Source of the DNA: Rhizobium rhizogenes | GTDB taxonomy: Bacteria > Pseudomonadota > Alphaproteobacteria > Rhizobiales > Rhizobiaceae | Reading direction: 5' to 3' | DNA length: 64,000 bases | Assembly: GCF_002005205.3 (NCBI RefSeq) | Contig: NZ_CP019701.2 | Coordinates: forward strand, 2,911,001 to 2,975,000 | Part shown: positions 49,254 through 58,272 of the stretch, in pieces | How positions within the stretch are numbered: position 1 is the first letter of the stretch | How the letters are laid out: each line of letters opens with the position of its first letter | The notes under the pieces: model-generated | Told to the model about the DNA's origin: nothing | Databases searched by the model: none | The model's input: the letters and a program-made list of their open reading frames with translations, nothing else | Position numbers and translations under genes: made by a program

Positions 49254-49705
49254 AGCCGAAAAGACAAACAACCCGCGCCCGAAGGCCCTGCGCTAAATGG
49301 AAAGCTCCGGGCCTACGCGCGCTGACCCAAGGCAACCGGAGGAAGGGGTTCCTTTTGGAAGCCGATAAGGGGTCCCGTTACGACGCCGATTGACAGCATT
49401 GGGCCCTCCAAAATCGTTCAAAAACGGGAGAGAGCCTCCAAATATACCGTCAAGCCAAAATCGGCTTCTCTGAAAGGCAAAATTCCTTTTTGTTTCAAAG
49501 TCATAATGCCTAAAAAAATACCGTCACAAGCTCTCTAAGCAGTGACGGTATATGCAATTTGCCGATGGAACAAGAGTCCCCATACCGTCAATCGCGAGGC
49601 TTGCCCTGCGATAGACGGCGATAGACGATGACTGTATTATTGTTTGATTTCAGTCACTTATGGAGGGCTATAGAGGGAAATCGGCGGCGTTTGGGTAGGC
49701 CAAAA
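49254..49705. other. Non-coding right end of the island with four ATACCGTCA sites
   Basis: ATACCGTCA occurs at 49444-49452, 49518-49526 and 49582-49590, and inverted at 49543-49551. These are 126 to 264 bp from the core at 49708. GATAGACG is also repeated twice between 49610 and 49630. No gene was found. The layout looks like the arm of a phage-type attachment site. Confidence 0.7.
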
Positions 49706-51283
49706 TCATTCCCACTCGATCGTACCCGGCGGCTTGCTGGTCACGTCGTAGACGACACGGTTAATACCGCGCACTTCATTGATGATGCGGGTTGCCGCAC
49801 GGCCAAGGAAGTTCATGTCGTAGGGATAGAAATCCGCCGTCATGCCATCCACCGACGTCACCGCGCGCAGCGCGCAAACGAAGTCATAGGTGCGGTAGTC
49901 GCCCATGACGCCGACGGTCTGCACCGGCAGCAGCACAGCAAAGGCCTGCCAGATGGTGTCATAGAGACCGGCCTTGCGGATTTCGTCGAGATAGATCGCA
50001 TCCGCCTTGCGCAGAATATCGAGCTTCTCGCGGGTGATCGCGCCGGGGCAGCGGATCGCCAGACCCGGGCCGGGGAAGGGATGGCGGCCGATGAAGCTTT
50101 CCGGCAGGCCGAGTTCGCGGCCAAGCGCGCGGACCTCATCCTTGAAAAGCTCACGCAGCGGCTCGACGAGCTGCATGTTCATCCGCTCGGGAAGACCGCC
50201 GACATTGTGGTGGCTCTTGATGGTGACCGAAGGGCCGCCGGAGAAGGAAACGCTTTCGATGACGTCAGGGTAAAGCGTGCCCTGCGCCAGGAACTTCGGC
50301 GCACCCTTGCCATCGGCGGCAATCTTGGCCGCTTCAGCCTCGAAGACTTCGATGAACAGACGGCCGATGGTCTTGCGCTTTGCTTCCGGATCGGAAACGC
50401 CCGAGAGTTCGCCGAGGAACAGATCGGCGGCGTCAACATGAACAAGCGGAATATTGTAGTGGTCGCGGAACATGCCGACGACCTGCTCGCTTTCGCCAAG
50501 CCGCATCAGGCCGTGGTCGACGTAAACGCAGGTCAGCTGGTCGCCGATCGCTTCATGGATGAGGATGGCCGCAACCGAGGAATCGACGCCGCCGGAGAGT
50601 GCGCAGAGCACGCGGCCGGTGCCGACCTGATCGCGAATCTTGCGGATCATTTCGGCGCGATAGGCGGCCATCGTCCAGTCGGATTTCAACCCGACGATCT
50701 TGTGCACGAAGTTGGACAGCAGTTTGCCGCCGTCAGGCGTGTGCACCACTTCCGGGTGGAACATGGTGGTGTAATAGTGGCGCGTCTCGTCGGCTGCGAT
50801 GGCGAAAGGTGCGTTCTCGGAGGTCGCGATGACCTCGAAACCTTCCGGCAGCTTCGTCACGCGGTCGCCATGGCTCATCCAGACCGGATAGCTCTTGCCC
50901 TGTTCCCAGAAGCCGTCGAACAGCGGGCTTGCCTTCTTGATGTCGATATCGGCACGGCCGAATTCCGCCGCATGGCCGCCCTCGACCACGCCGCCGAGCT
51001 GCGTGCAGAGCGTTTGCTGGCCGTAGCAGATGCCGAGGATCGGAACCTTGCTGTCGAACACCGCCTGCGGTGCGCGCGGGCTGCCTTCCGCTGTCACGGA
51101 TGCGGGGCCGCCGGAGAAGATCACGCCCTTGGGCTGCAGCTTCTCGAACGCCTCTGCGGCATTCTGGAACGGATGGATTTCGCAATAGACCCCGGCTTCG
51201 CGGATGCGGCGCGCAATCAGCTGCGTCACCTGGCTGCCGAAATCGATGATGAGAATGCTGTCGGGATGGGCTATCTGGGTCAT
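49706..51283 (-). CDS. guaA: GMP synthase (glutamine-hydrolysing)
   Basis: A 525-residue protein of normal length. The glutamine amidotransferase domain carries the nucleophile region [15 protein letters not shown] and HGD near residue 170; the ATP pyrophosphatase domain starts with [14 protein letters not shown], followed by the dimer domain ending PGTIEWE. It converts XMP to GMP. The island ends within its last codons: the stop codon TGA now comes from the island side, and the ancestral stop was probably TAA. Confidence 0.97.
   Translation of the reverse strand: MTQIAHPDSILIIDFGSQVTQLIARRIREAGVYCEIHPFQNAAEAFEKLQPKGVIFSGGPASVTAEGSPRAPQAVFDSKVPILGICYGQQTLCTQLGGVVEGGHAAEFGRADIDIKKASPLFDGFWEQGKSYPVWMSHGDRVTKLPEGFEVIATSENAPFAIAADETRHYYTTMFHPEVVHTPDGGKLLSNFVHKIVGLKSDWTMAAYRAEMIRKIRDQVGTGRVLCALSGGVDSSVAAILIHEAIGDQLTCVYVDHGLMRLGESEQVVGMFRDHYNIPLVHVDAADLFLGELSGVSDPEAKRKTIGRLFIEVFEAEAAKIAADGKGAPKFLAQGTLYPDVIESVSFSGGPSVTIKSHHNVGGLPERMNMQLVEPLRELFKDEVRALGRELGLPESFIGRHPFPGPGLAIRCPGAITREKLDILRKADAIYLDEIRKAGLYDTIWQAFAVLLPVQTVGVMGDYRTYDFVCALRAVTSVDGMTADFYPYDMNFLGRAATRIINEVRGINRVVYDVTSKPPGTIEWE
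49708..49717. repeat. attR, 10-bp direct repeat inside the guaA 3' end
   Basis: ATTCCCACTC, identical to the left copy. On the guaA strand it reads GAGTGGGAAT, which encodes the terminal Glu-Trp-Glu and the T of the stop codon. Confidence 0.72.
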
Positions 51284-51366
51284 GGCGAGCCTTTAAAGAA
51301 AATGGCGGCTTTAGGCAACCCGCAAGCGGGCATCAACCAGCGGAAATTTGCGAAAATCGCAAGGTT

Positions 51367-52005
51367 TCAAAGGGCGATCACGCCCTCCTCAATGGCGCGG
51401 CAAAGCCGGTCGATAGCATCTGCCAGCTTTTCGTCGATGATATGCAGATACTCCGTCCAGTCGTCCACGTGGTTCACATCCGCCTTGCCATCGGAAATAC
51501 CGCGCAGGCCGACGAGTGGCACACCGAAACGCTGGCAGGCCCTCAAAACGGCAAAGGTCTCCATTTCCACCATATCGGCATCGATCGAGCCATAGGCAGC
51601 GCCGGAAACCACGTTGCCGCCGGTGGAAAGTCGCGCCTCGGCAATATCGGGTATGCGGAAGGGGAGCGCCACTTCGGCCGGCAGGTCGAGAAACGGCGTG
51701 CGCCCCTTTTCAAAGCCGAAGGGGGAGGCGTCCATGTCGCGATAGGACACCGAAATCGCCTGATAGATGCCGGTCTGTTCCAGTGTGCGCGAGCCGGCTG
51801 AGCCGAGTGAAACGACGAGATCAGGCAGATGATCCGCCGCATCGAGACCGGCAAGAACCGCCGTTACCGAAATCGCCGCCTCAACCGGGCCGACGCCGAT
51901 CATGAGGGGGGCAATTCTTGCCTGCAGGTGAGGACCATATTCGGCCGAGGCCGCCATGACGAAAAGAACGGATTTATCTGCGACATGCAAAAGCCGGTAG
52001 CTCAT
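51367..52005 (-). CDS. 5'-methylthioadenosine/S-adenosylhomocysteine nucleosidase-like protein
   Basis: A 212-residue nucleoside phosphorylase-fold protein. DADMVEMETFAVLRACQRFGVPLVGLRGISDGK is the ribose-binding and catalytic region of the MTA/SAH nucleosidase group. It cleaves adenine from methylthioadenosine or SAH in sulfur-methyl recycling. It overlaps the upstream thioesterase gene by 4 bp, so the two are co-translated. Confidence 0.88.
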   Translation of the reverse strand: MSYRLLHVADKSVLFVMAASAEYGPHLQARIAPLMIGVGPVEAAISVTAVLAGLDAADHLPDLVVSLGSAGSRTLEQTGIYQAISVSYRDMDASPFGFEKGRTPFLDLPAEVALPFRIPDIAEARLSTGGNVVSGAAYGSIDADMVEMETFAVLRACQRFGVPLVGLRGISDGKADVNHVDDWTEYLHIIDEKLADAIDRLCRAIEEGVIAL

Positions 52006-52451
52006 CCGGTAATATCCTCGCGTCCCTTCACCACCATCATCGTACCCGTCATGGAGGCGATCAGTTTTGCCGGCCCGTCGGCCAGCGCATAGGCGCGGCC
52101 ATCGGCGACGATCAGGTTGTTGCCGGGTTTGATGATTTCGCCGCGAAACAGGAACCGCTCACCGCGGCCGGGCGACATGAGATTGACCTTGAACTCGATG
52201 GTCAAAAGCGAGGCTTCCGGCTCGATGATCGTATAGGCGGCATAGGTACAGGCCGTATCCAGACCGGCGGCGATGACGCCGGCATGCAATATGCCATGCT
52301 GCTGGGTCAGTTTTTCATGGAAGGGCAGTTCGATTTCCACCAGCCGATGTTCGATGCGGCTTATCTCAGCATCGATGGCCTGCACCACGCCCTGTCGCGC
52401 AAAGCTTCTTTCTATCCGCTGACGAAAATCGCCGGGATCTGTGATCTCCAT
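52002..52451 (-). CDS. PaaI-like hotdog-fold thioesterase
   Basis: A 149-residue protein with a hotdog fold pattern: HGILHAGVIAAGLDTACTYAAYTII and a following LTIEFKVNLMSPGRGERFLFRGEII. These features fit PaaI/YigI-type acyl-CoA thioesterases; the acyl substrate is unknown. First gene of a pair with the nucleosidase. Confidence 0.85.
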   Translation of the reverse strand: MEITDPGDFRQRIERSFARQGVVQAIDAEISRIEHRLVEIELPFHEKLTQQHGILHAGVIAAGLDTACTYAAYTIIEPEASLLTIEFKVNLMSPGRGERFLFRGEIIKPGNNLIVADGRAYALADGPAKLIASMTGTMMVVKGREDITG

Positions 52452-52533
52452 GGCCTACCTGCCTGCTTTAAGTCCCATCGCAAACTGACATGGCGCGTGG
52501 CGGCAGGCAAGGCAAGGGCCGGGCAGGGAGAAA

Positions 52534-52986
52534 TTAGTTCAGGATGCCGATGCTTGCATTGAGCACCGTGGCAAAGGCAACCCACAACGCATAGGGCACG
52601 AAAAGCCACATGGATATGCGGTCACGGCGATAGGTAAGGGCTATGAACGCCAAAATGCACACCAGCATCGGAATGATGATGATCAGGGCACCCGCCGGGC
52701 TCGGCATGCCGAAAAAGATCGGCGACCACAGGAAATTCAGCGCCATCTGGGTGAACCAGAGGCGCATGCGCGTTCCCATCCGCTTCCTGATCCATGTGCG
52801 TGCGCCGGCGATACCGATCAGCACGTAAAGCGTGGTCCAGACCGGGCCGAAGATCCAGTTGGGCGGATTGAAGAATGGTTTCTGCAGCGACTGATACCAT
52901 TCCCCCGGCACATTGTTGACGCCGATCAGCGCCCCGATGGCAACGACGACAACCACAAAAACAACGTACACGGTCAGGTTTTTCAT
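52534..52986 (-). CDS. tspO: TspO/MBR family membrane protein
   Basis: A 150-residue protein with five membrane segments and the TspO signatures WYQSLQKPFFNPPNWIFGPVW and ALNFLWSPIFFG. TspO binds porphyrins and is linked to oxidative stress and tetrapyrrole control in alphaproteobacteria. It lies 52 bp from the DUF1513 gene end. Confidence 0.92.
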   Translation of the reverse strand: MKNLTVYVVFVVVVVAIGALIGVNNVPGEWYQSLQKPFFNPPNWIFGPVWTTLYVLIGIAGARTWIRKRMGTRMRLWFTQMALNFLWSPIFFGMPSPAGALIIIIPMLVCILAFIALTYRRDRISMWLFVPYALWVAFATVLNASIGILN

Positions 52987-53037
52987 GACGCAACAAATGC
53001 GCCTGCCGGGCTTTTGTTCCCGTGCCTTTTCAGTATT

Positions 53038-54132
53038 TTAGCTGGAGATACGCACGATATGCTGGTCCCATGCCACGTCGCTGCGCAGCGCCTCGAAAAA
53101 TCCGTCATAGGAAGAAACCGCAATGCCCTTGGCGGCGGGGGCAACGCCCGCTGCTTCGCGCACGCTTACCTCTGAAACCACCCGCCCGGTTTTCGCATCC
53201 AGTGTCACGGCGGCATTGCCATTGGGCGAGGTCAGGCCCACCAGTCCCTCGCGCCGATTGACGGCGATGGCACCGACATAATTGGCAAGGCGCACCGTCG
53301 TTTCCTCCGGCAGATCGACGAAAGCCACATCCTCGCCCTTGCCGAAATGGCCGACCAGCGGCGGCAGATCGTTGCGCGGTCCCTCATACTGGCAGGCGAA
53401 CCAGATGCGGCCGTCATCGCCAAGGTCGACATGGCGGGTGGAAAGCTGCCGCAGCCCGTCCGGCATCGTATGTTTCTGGATCAGCTGGCCGGTTGCGGCG
53501 TCCAGAAGCACGAGAGACGGCTGCATGCTGTCGATGTTGAGTTTGGTGCGGCCGAAATCCGGATGGGTTTCGATGCCGCCATTGGCGATCACGATCAGCC
53601 GCCCGTCATCGCTCACCGTCATGTCATGCGTACCGACGCCGTGCGCGTCATATTCACCGATGCGGGTAAATCCGTTTTTGGCGTCGTACAACCCGATAAC
53701 ACCGCGATTGCCGTCGAAGTCGTTTTCGCTGGCATAGAGGATCGCCCCATCGGGGGAAAATTGCCCATGGCCATAAAAATGGCGGTTCTCCGGCGTGTGC
53801 ATCACGATCGGTTCGCGATGCCGCGCGGGATCGAAGGCCATGAAGAAGGTGCCGGGCCGGCGCGCAAAGGCCACCGTCATGCCGGTCGCGTGGCTCGTCG
53901 CCATACCATGGGCGCGGGCGGGAAGCGCAACGCGGTCGATGATCTCGCCGCGTTCGCTCACCGTCGCAATGCCGTAGGAGCCGTCACGGGCGCGGAAGGC
54001 GGAGGCAAAGACCGCGTCTGCCCGTTCCAGCGCATGAAGTGAACGGGGAGCCAAAGCAGCAAGAAAGGGAATACCCGCTGCCCTGATGAAGCTGCGGCGA
54101 TCTATCAGCATCCGCTCGGTGCCTGATATCAT
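53038..54132 (-). CDS. DUF1513 protein, last gene of iron-related operon
   Basis: About 364 residues with an N-terminal twin-arginine-type leader (RRSFIRAAGIPFLAALAP) and a beta-propeller-like body (HGQFSPDGAILYASEND, RIWFACQYEG). DUF1513 genes are regularly found with imelysin and DUF1111 genes in iron-responsive operons; the role is unknown. I chose the ATG ending at 54132, 4 bp after the preceding stop; a longer start would overlap more. Confidence 0.85.
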   Translation of the reverse strand: MISGTERMLIDRRSFIRAAGIPFLAALAPRSLHALERADAVFASAFRARDGSYGIATVSERGEIIDRVALPARAHGMATSHATGMTVAFARRPGTFFMAFDPARHREPIVMHTPENRHFYGHGQFSPDGAILYASENDFDGNRGVIGLYDAKNGFTRIGEYDAHGVGTHDMTVSDDGRLIVIANGGIETHPDFGRTKLNIDSMQPSLVLLDAATGQLIQKHTMPDGLRQLSTRHVDLGDDGRIWFACQYEGPRNDLPPLVGHFGKGEDVAFVDLPEETTVRLANYVGAIAVNRREGLVGLTSPNGNAAVTLDAKTGRVVSEVSVREAAGVAPAAKGIAVSSYDGFFEALRSDVAWDQHIVRISS

Positions 54133-54136
54133 CGGT

Positions 54137-55261
54137 TCAGTCCCCGTCGGCGAAGGAAAAGCCGGAGCTGAGGCCGATGGCGCCGCCATATTGGTCATTG
54201 AGGCGATAGATCAGGTCTTTGCCGTTGAGGAGCAGATAATCGACCTTGGCGCGCTGATCATCCTTGTTCAGTGCCTTCTCCACGTCCGTATCGATTGTTC
54301 CGGAAATGCGGATCATCGATTTGGCGACGAAGTCGATGGAATTGACGATGGAGCGCTGGTCGGGCGGCACGAGTTCGACCATATCGGCGGTGTGCAGCAG
54401 GGTCTGAACGGCCTTGATGTTTGCCGAAATGCTTTTCCACGTTAGGCCGGAGCGCCAGTAAATGGCGGTGCGGGGAAAACGCGCCTTGTCCGGCCCCTTG
54501 TAGAAGGTTTCGATCCGCTGGTCACGGATCGCCTCTGAGCCATGCACGAGAATGCCGAGCAGGGCAACGAGCGCCTCGCGCTCGTCTCGAAAGACGGGAT
54601 TGTCCGGCCCCGGCTGGGTCCAGTTTTTCTGCGCGCCGTCAGGGGCGTTCCAGCTGTCGGAAAGCTCCGCCGCCACATTGGCGATATTGCCGGCGATGGC
54701 TGCGCCGAAGCGGCAGCGGAAATCGCCCTTTTTGTCGAGCAATTCCTCCGCGCCGGTGCCGTAGAGCACGAATTCCAGCGCGCCAAGCCCCTGTGCCGCG
54801 ACGCTCTTGCCCTTCAGGCCGTCGGCGCTGGTGACGCTTTCATCCTTTTCCGCGAGGTAACGCTGCACCTGTTTCAGACCGAGGCCCTTTTTGTCGGGAT
54901 AATAAAGCACCCTTTCGAAACGGTTCTGCTCGATGACAGGACCGACCCGCACGATCTCGATGGTCGACCAGTTCGCCACGGTATCGGCAAAGGCCGCTTT
55001 AGCCGCCTCATCCGTTGTTTTGGAGGGCGCGGCGCAGAAGGCCTTCATGCTGCCTTCCAGCCTGTCTGCGGATTGCCGGAAGCGGTCGTAACCGGGGCGA
55101 ATGAAGCCGTTCACCGCCTTTTCCATAACGCTGCGCACCTGTGCGGGGTCGAGCGGCGGCGGCGGCATCAGTTCCACATCCTGTGCCATCGCCGGCTGAT
55201 TGGTCAAAAGCAGCAGCACGGAAACGAGGCCGGATATTTTTCGCATGGCATTTTTCATCAA
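54137..55261 (-). CDS. Imelysin family protein (second copy)
   Basis: A 374-residue protein with a signal peptide (cleavage after QPAMAQ) and an imelysin-like helical body. The full GxHxxE motif of imelysin is not visible; LGALEFVLYGTGAEEL is its equivalent. This matches the divergent partner that usually follows the DUF1111 gene. It is likely periplasmic and may assist iron or haem handling. It overlaps the DUF1111 end by 4 bp. Confidence 0.85.
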   Translation of the reverse strand: MMKNAMRKISGLVSVLLLLTNQPAMAQDVELMPPPPLDPAQVRSVMEKAVNGFIRPGYDRFRQSADRLEGSMKAFCAAPSKTTDEAAKAAFADTVANWSTIEIVRVGPVIEQNRFERVLYYPDKKGLGLKQVQRYLAEKDESVTSADGLKGKSVAAQGLGALEFVLYGTGAEELLDKKGDFRCRFGAAIAGNIANVAAELSDSWNAPDGAQKNWTQPGPDNPVFRDEREALVALLGILVHGSEAIRDQRIETFYKGPDKARFPRTAIYWRSGLTWKSISANIKAVQTLLHTADMVELVPPDQRSIVNSIDFVAKSMIRISGTIDTDVEKALNKDDQRAKVDYLLLNGKDLIYRLNDQYGGAIGLSSGFSFADGD

Positions 55262-56781
55262 AGGGACTCCAGAAAAGCCAGCAAAGCCTGCCGGTCGGAT
55301 TTTTGCAAGGCGGCAAAGGCGTCGCGCGCTTTTTGCCCTTCACCACCGTGCCACAATATCGCTTCCGTCAGGCTGCGCGCGCGCCCGTCATGCAGGTAAA
55401 AACCGTTGCCATTGATGCTCTGCGTCAGGCCGATGCCCCAGAGTGGCTGGGTGCGCCACTGCCGCCCATTCGCCTCACCCACCTGCTGGCCATCGGCAAG
55501 CGCCTCTCCCATGTCATGCAAGAGGAAATCCGAATAGGGCCAGATCAGCTGGAAGGAGTGCATTGGGTCGCTGGCATCGCGGCGGGTGACGAATTTCGGC
55601 GTGTGGCAGGCCGTGCAGCCGGAGGTGTAAAACAGCTGCTTGCCCCGCAGAACGGTCGCATCACCGGCATTGCGCCGCTGCGGCACGGCGAGGTTTTCGG
55701 TGTAGAAAGTCACGAGATCGAGAACCGGGTCAGGGGCTTCCACCGGCCCCAGCCGCGCCTGCACGCCGGTCGGCATGGCAAGACAGTCCTTCTGGGCATC
55801 GGTGCAATCGCCATAGGCGTTCGGTGCATCCGGTGTGGAGATGCCGATATCGTGGGAGAAGGCGCTGGCGCTCTGATCGCGCACGCTTGCATTCTGGGCT
55901 TTCCAGCCGAACCGTCCGAGTTTCACCTCGCCGGTGCGATGATCCCTGACCCATGCCGGACGCCCGGTAATACCATCATCATTTTTGTCATCAGGGTCGG
56001 CTTTGGCCAGAATATCGGCCTCGCTGATCGCCTCGATCAGGCCAAGCCCGAGGGTGGGCATGGCGATCCGCGCCGAGAGTGTCGTATCGGCACCGAGTGG
56101 GCCATAATTGAGGTCCGCGACGGCATAGGTGGGCTTGCGCAGCATCACTACCTCTCCATCGGAGAGGCGCACCGGCGTTTCAGTGTAGGTGATAACTGGT
56201 GTGCCCTCGGCGGCAAGGCCGGGGATGGCAAGATTCTGCAATTGCCGGCCATAGGCCTCGTCGGGAAAATTCAATACCTCATGGCGCGCAATCGCGGCAC
56301 GTTCCGCCTCGTTGCGAGCCGGTCGCGCCAGCCGCAGAAACAGGGAAACCGCGTCTTCCCCGGCAAGAGGCGGGCGGCCCCTGCCGTCCTTCACATGACA
56401 GGTCTGGCAGGACCGGGCATTATAAAGCGGCCCCAGCCCGTCCGATGCCTGGGTGGAGGAGGGAGAGGAAACCCAGAGCTTCTGGAACAGCGCGTTGCCG
56501 AGCTTGAAATCCTGCTTCCGCTCGAAAGGCATGGTGGCGGAAGGATGCGAAAATGCGCCGCTGTCGGGTTTGTTGGCGCTGGTTGTCGCGCCACCGGACA
56601 TGGCCTCGAAGGGCTCCGGTTTCGTAAAATCCGTCGTTGGCGCGGTCACGGCCTCAACACGGCTGCGGTCTTTCTCCGTCAGATCATCACGCAACGGCGC
56701 GGCAAGCGTTGCCGATGCCAGAAGACAGGCTGCCCCGGCGAAGAAAAACGGCTTGCGGATCGGCAGCAGTGACAATTCCAT
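55258..56781 (-). CDS. DUF1111 di-haem c-type protein (thiol oxidoreductase-like)
   Basis: A 507-residue periplasmic protein. I start it at MELSLLPIRKPFFFAGA, which opens a signal peptide; the open frame upstream lies over the preceding gene. Two CxxCH haem sites are seen, SCQTCHVKDG and GCTACHTP, plus a peroxidase-like IWPYSDFLLHDMG segment. Proteins of this type resemble di-haem peroxidases and may oxidise iron or thiols. Central gene of the imelysin operon. Confidence 0.9.
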   Translation of the reverse strand: MELSLLPIRKPFFFAGAACLLASATLAAPLRDDLTEKDRSRVEAVTAPTTDFTKPEPFEAMSGGATTSANKPDSGAFSHPSATMPFERKQDFKLGNALFQKLWVSSPSSTQASDGLGPLYNARSCQTCHVKDGRGRPPLAGEDAVSLFLRLARPARNEAERAAIARHEVLNFPDEAYGRQLQNLAIPGLAAEGTPVITYTETPVRLSDGEVVMLRKPTYAVADLNYGPLGADTTLSARIAMPTLGLGLIEAISEADILAKADPDDKNDDGITGRPAWVRDHRTGEVKLGRFGWKAQNASVRDQSASAFSHDIGISTPDAPNAYGDCTDAQKDCLAMPTGVQARLGPVEAPDPVLDLVTFYTENLAVPQRRNAGDATVLRGKQLFYTSGCTACHTPKFVTRRDASDPMHSFQLIWPYSDFLLHDMGEALADGQQVGEANGRQWRTQPLWGIGLTQSINGNGFYLHDGRARSLTEAILWHGGEGQKARDAFAALQKSDRQALLAFLESL

Positions 56782-56839
56782 GGAAATCAGGAGCGCATGG
56801 GAGAAACGGGCCGCAGTGCATTGCGGCCCGTCTTGCCGC

Positions 56840-58117
56840 TTATTTGAAGACGGCGTTCGGGTTATCGAGGCTGTCAGAGCCCTCGAGATCGATCTTGCCG
56901 AGATCGAGTGCGGCGATGACGCGTTCAACGGTCTTCGTCTGGTCGATGAGGCCGTCGATGGCCGCCTGAACCACGGCATTGCCTTCCTTGTTGCCTTCGC
57001 CGATCATCTGGTCATAGGCTTCAACGGTCTGGGCGCGCTTCTCCATCACATGCATGGCGTCGAGCGTCTTGTTCAGCTTCGCCGTCATTTCGTCGTTCAG
57101 CGCCTTATCCTTGGCGCCGACCAGTTCCGCCAGCGAGGCGCCGGTCATCTTCGTGCCGTCCACGCGGGTATATTCACCTGTATAGGCCGAAGCGATGCCG
57201 ATCGCGTCGTTCAGATGCGAATTATAGGTGTTGTCGGAGAAGCAATCATGCTCCTCTTCCGGATCGTGCAGCAGAAGGCCAAGCTTCATGCGCTCGCCGG
57301 CCAGCTCACCATAGGAAAGCGAACCCATGCCGGTGAGAATGGCGGTGAGGCCCGCTTTCGGATCGGCTTCCACCGTCTTCGTGGCTTCGCCTTCCGGCGC
57401 CCAGGCGTCCACCATTTCCTGAAGATCCTTGATCAGCAGGGTGGAGGCGGATTTCAGGTAATCGGCGCGACGGTCGCAATTGCCATTGGTGCATTTTGCC
57501 TTGTCGTAGTCGGTATAGGGACGGTTGCCCGCGCCCGGTCCGGTGCCGTTCAGATCCTGGCCCCAGAGCAGGAATTCGATGGCGTGGTAACCGGTGGTCA
57601 CATTGGCTTCGACATCACCCGCCTCGTGCAGGCTCTCGATCAGTTCAGGGGTGATCTTGGAGGCGTCGACCTCTTCACCACTGATCTTGATCTTCGGATT
57701 GGCGATGATGTTTGCGACATAAAGTTCGTTCTCGTCGCTCTCCGTGCCATAGGAGGCGTCGACGTAGTCAATCAGGCCCTCATCCAGAGGCCAGGCGTTC
57801 ACCTTGCCCTCCCAATCGTCAACGATCGGGTTGCCGAAACGGTAGACTTCCGACTGCTGATAGGGAACACGCGCCTTGATCCAGGCTTCGCGGGCGGCCT
57901 TCAGTGTTTCTTCGCTCGGTGTTGCGATCAATGCGTCGATCGCCTTGTCCAGCACCTTCGCCGTGGTCAGCGAATCCTCGTATTTCGCATGCGCGACATC
58001 GGCGTAATGCTTGACGACGGCAGCCGCGTCAGTGGCGGCCTGTGCAGGAAGCGCGGTGAAAGCCGCCGATGCGGCAAGAAGCGCGAAAGACGCGCTGAGA
58101 ATGGTTTTGCGGATCAT
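56840..58117 (-). CDS. Imelysin family iron-regulated protein (first copy, IrpA-like)
   Basis: A 425-residue exported protein. The start ATG at 58117 follows AAGGAGAGGG and opens a signal peptide ending LPAQA. The imelysin motif GYHAIEFLLWGQD is intact, and the PYTDYDKAKC region and repeat halves fit the M75 family. Related proteins bind iron or haem in the periplasm. First gene of a four-gene operon; a palindrome about 80 bp upstream may bind an iron regulator. Confidence 0.9.
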   Translation of the reverse strand: MIRKTILSASFALLAASAAFTALPAQAATDAAAVVKHYADVAHAKYEDSLTTAKVLDKAIDALIATPSEETLKAAREAWIKARVPYQQSEVYRFGNPIVDDWEGKVNAWPLDEGLIDYVDASYGTESDENELYVANIIANPKIKISGEEVDASKITPELIESLHEAGDVEANVTTGYHAIEFLLWGQDLNGTGPGAGNRPYTDYDKAKCTNGNCDRRADYLKSASTLLIKDLQEMVDAWAPEGEATKTVEADPKAGLTAILTGMGSLSYGELAGERMKLGLLLHDPEEEHDCFSDNTYNSHLNDAIGIASAYTGEYTRVDGTKMTGASLAELVGAKDKALNDEMTAKLNKTLDAMHVMEKRAQTVEAYDQMIGEGNKEGNAVVQAAIDGLIDQTKTVERVIAALDLGKIDLEGSDSLDNPNAVFK

Positions 58118-58197
58118 GATCCCTCTCCTTGGGCAGACGTGAACAGACTTCACGCTGCGGCCAGCGAGTTCTGACCCAATCACAAACTTGTGTCAAA

Positions 58198-58214
58198 CAT
58201 TCTAGTTTAGAATG
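58198..58214. promoter_or_regulatory. Palindrome ahead of the imelysin operon
   Basis: CATTCTA-GTT-TAGAATG is a perfect 7-bp inverted repeat with a 3-bp centre. It has the same half-site as the Irr boxes (TAGAAT/ATTCTA) but in reversed orientation, so it is related to, yet not the same as, the Irr consensus. Confidence 0.5.
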
Positions 58215-58272
58215 CTTTGAAACAAGCCCGTGTGGTATTTCGCAAGTAAAATCGCTGCGTGCAAAACGGCTT

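Noticed and set aside
49444..49590. CRISPR array
   Set aside because: The repeat is only 9 bp, spacing is irregular and one copy is inverted; no cas genes are present.
49628..51595. 655-codon plus-strand open frame opposite guaA
   Set aside because: Antisense of guaA and the nucleosidase gene; residue pattern is that of a shadow frame.
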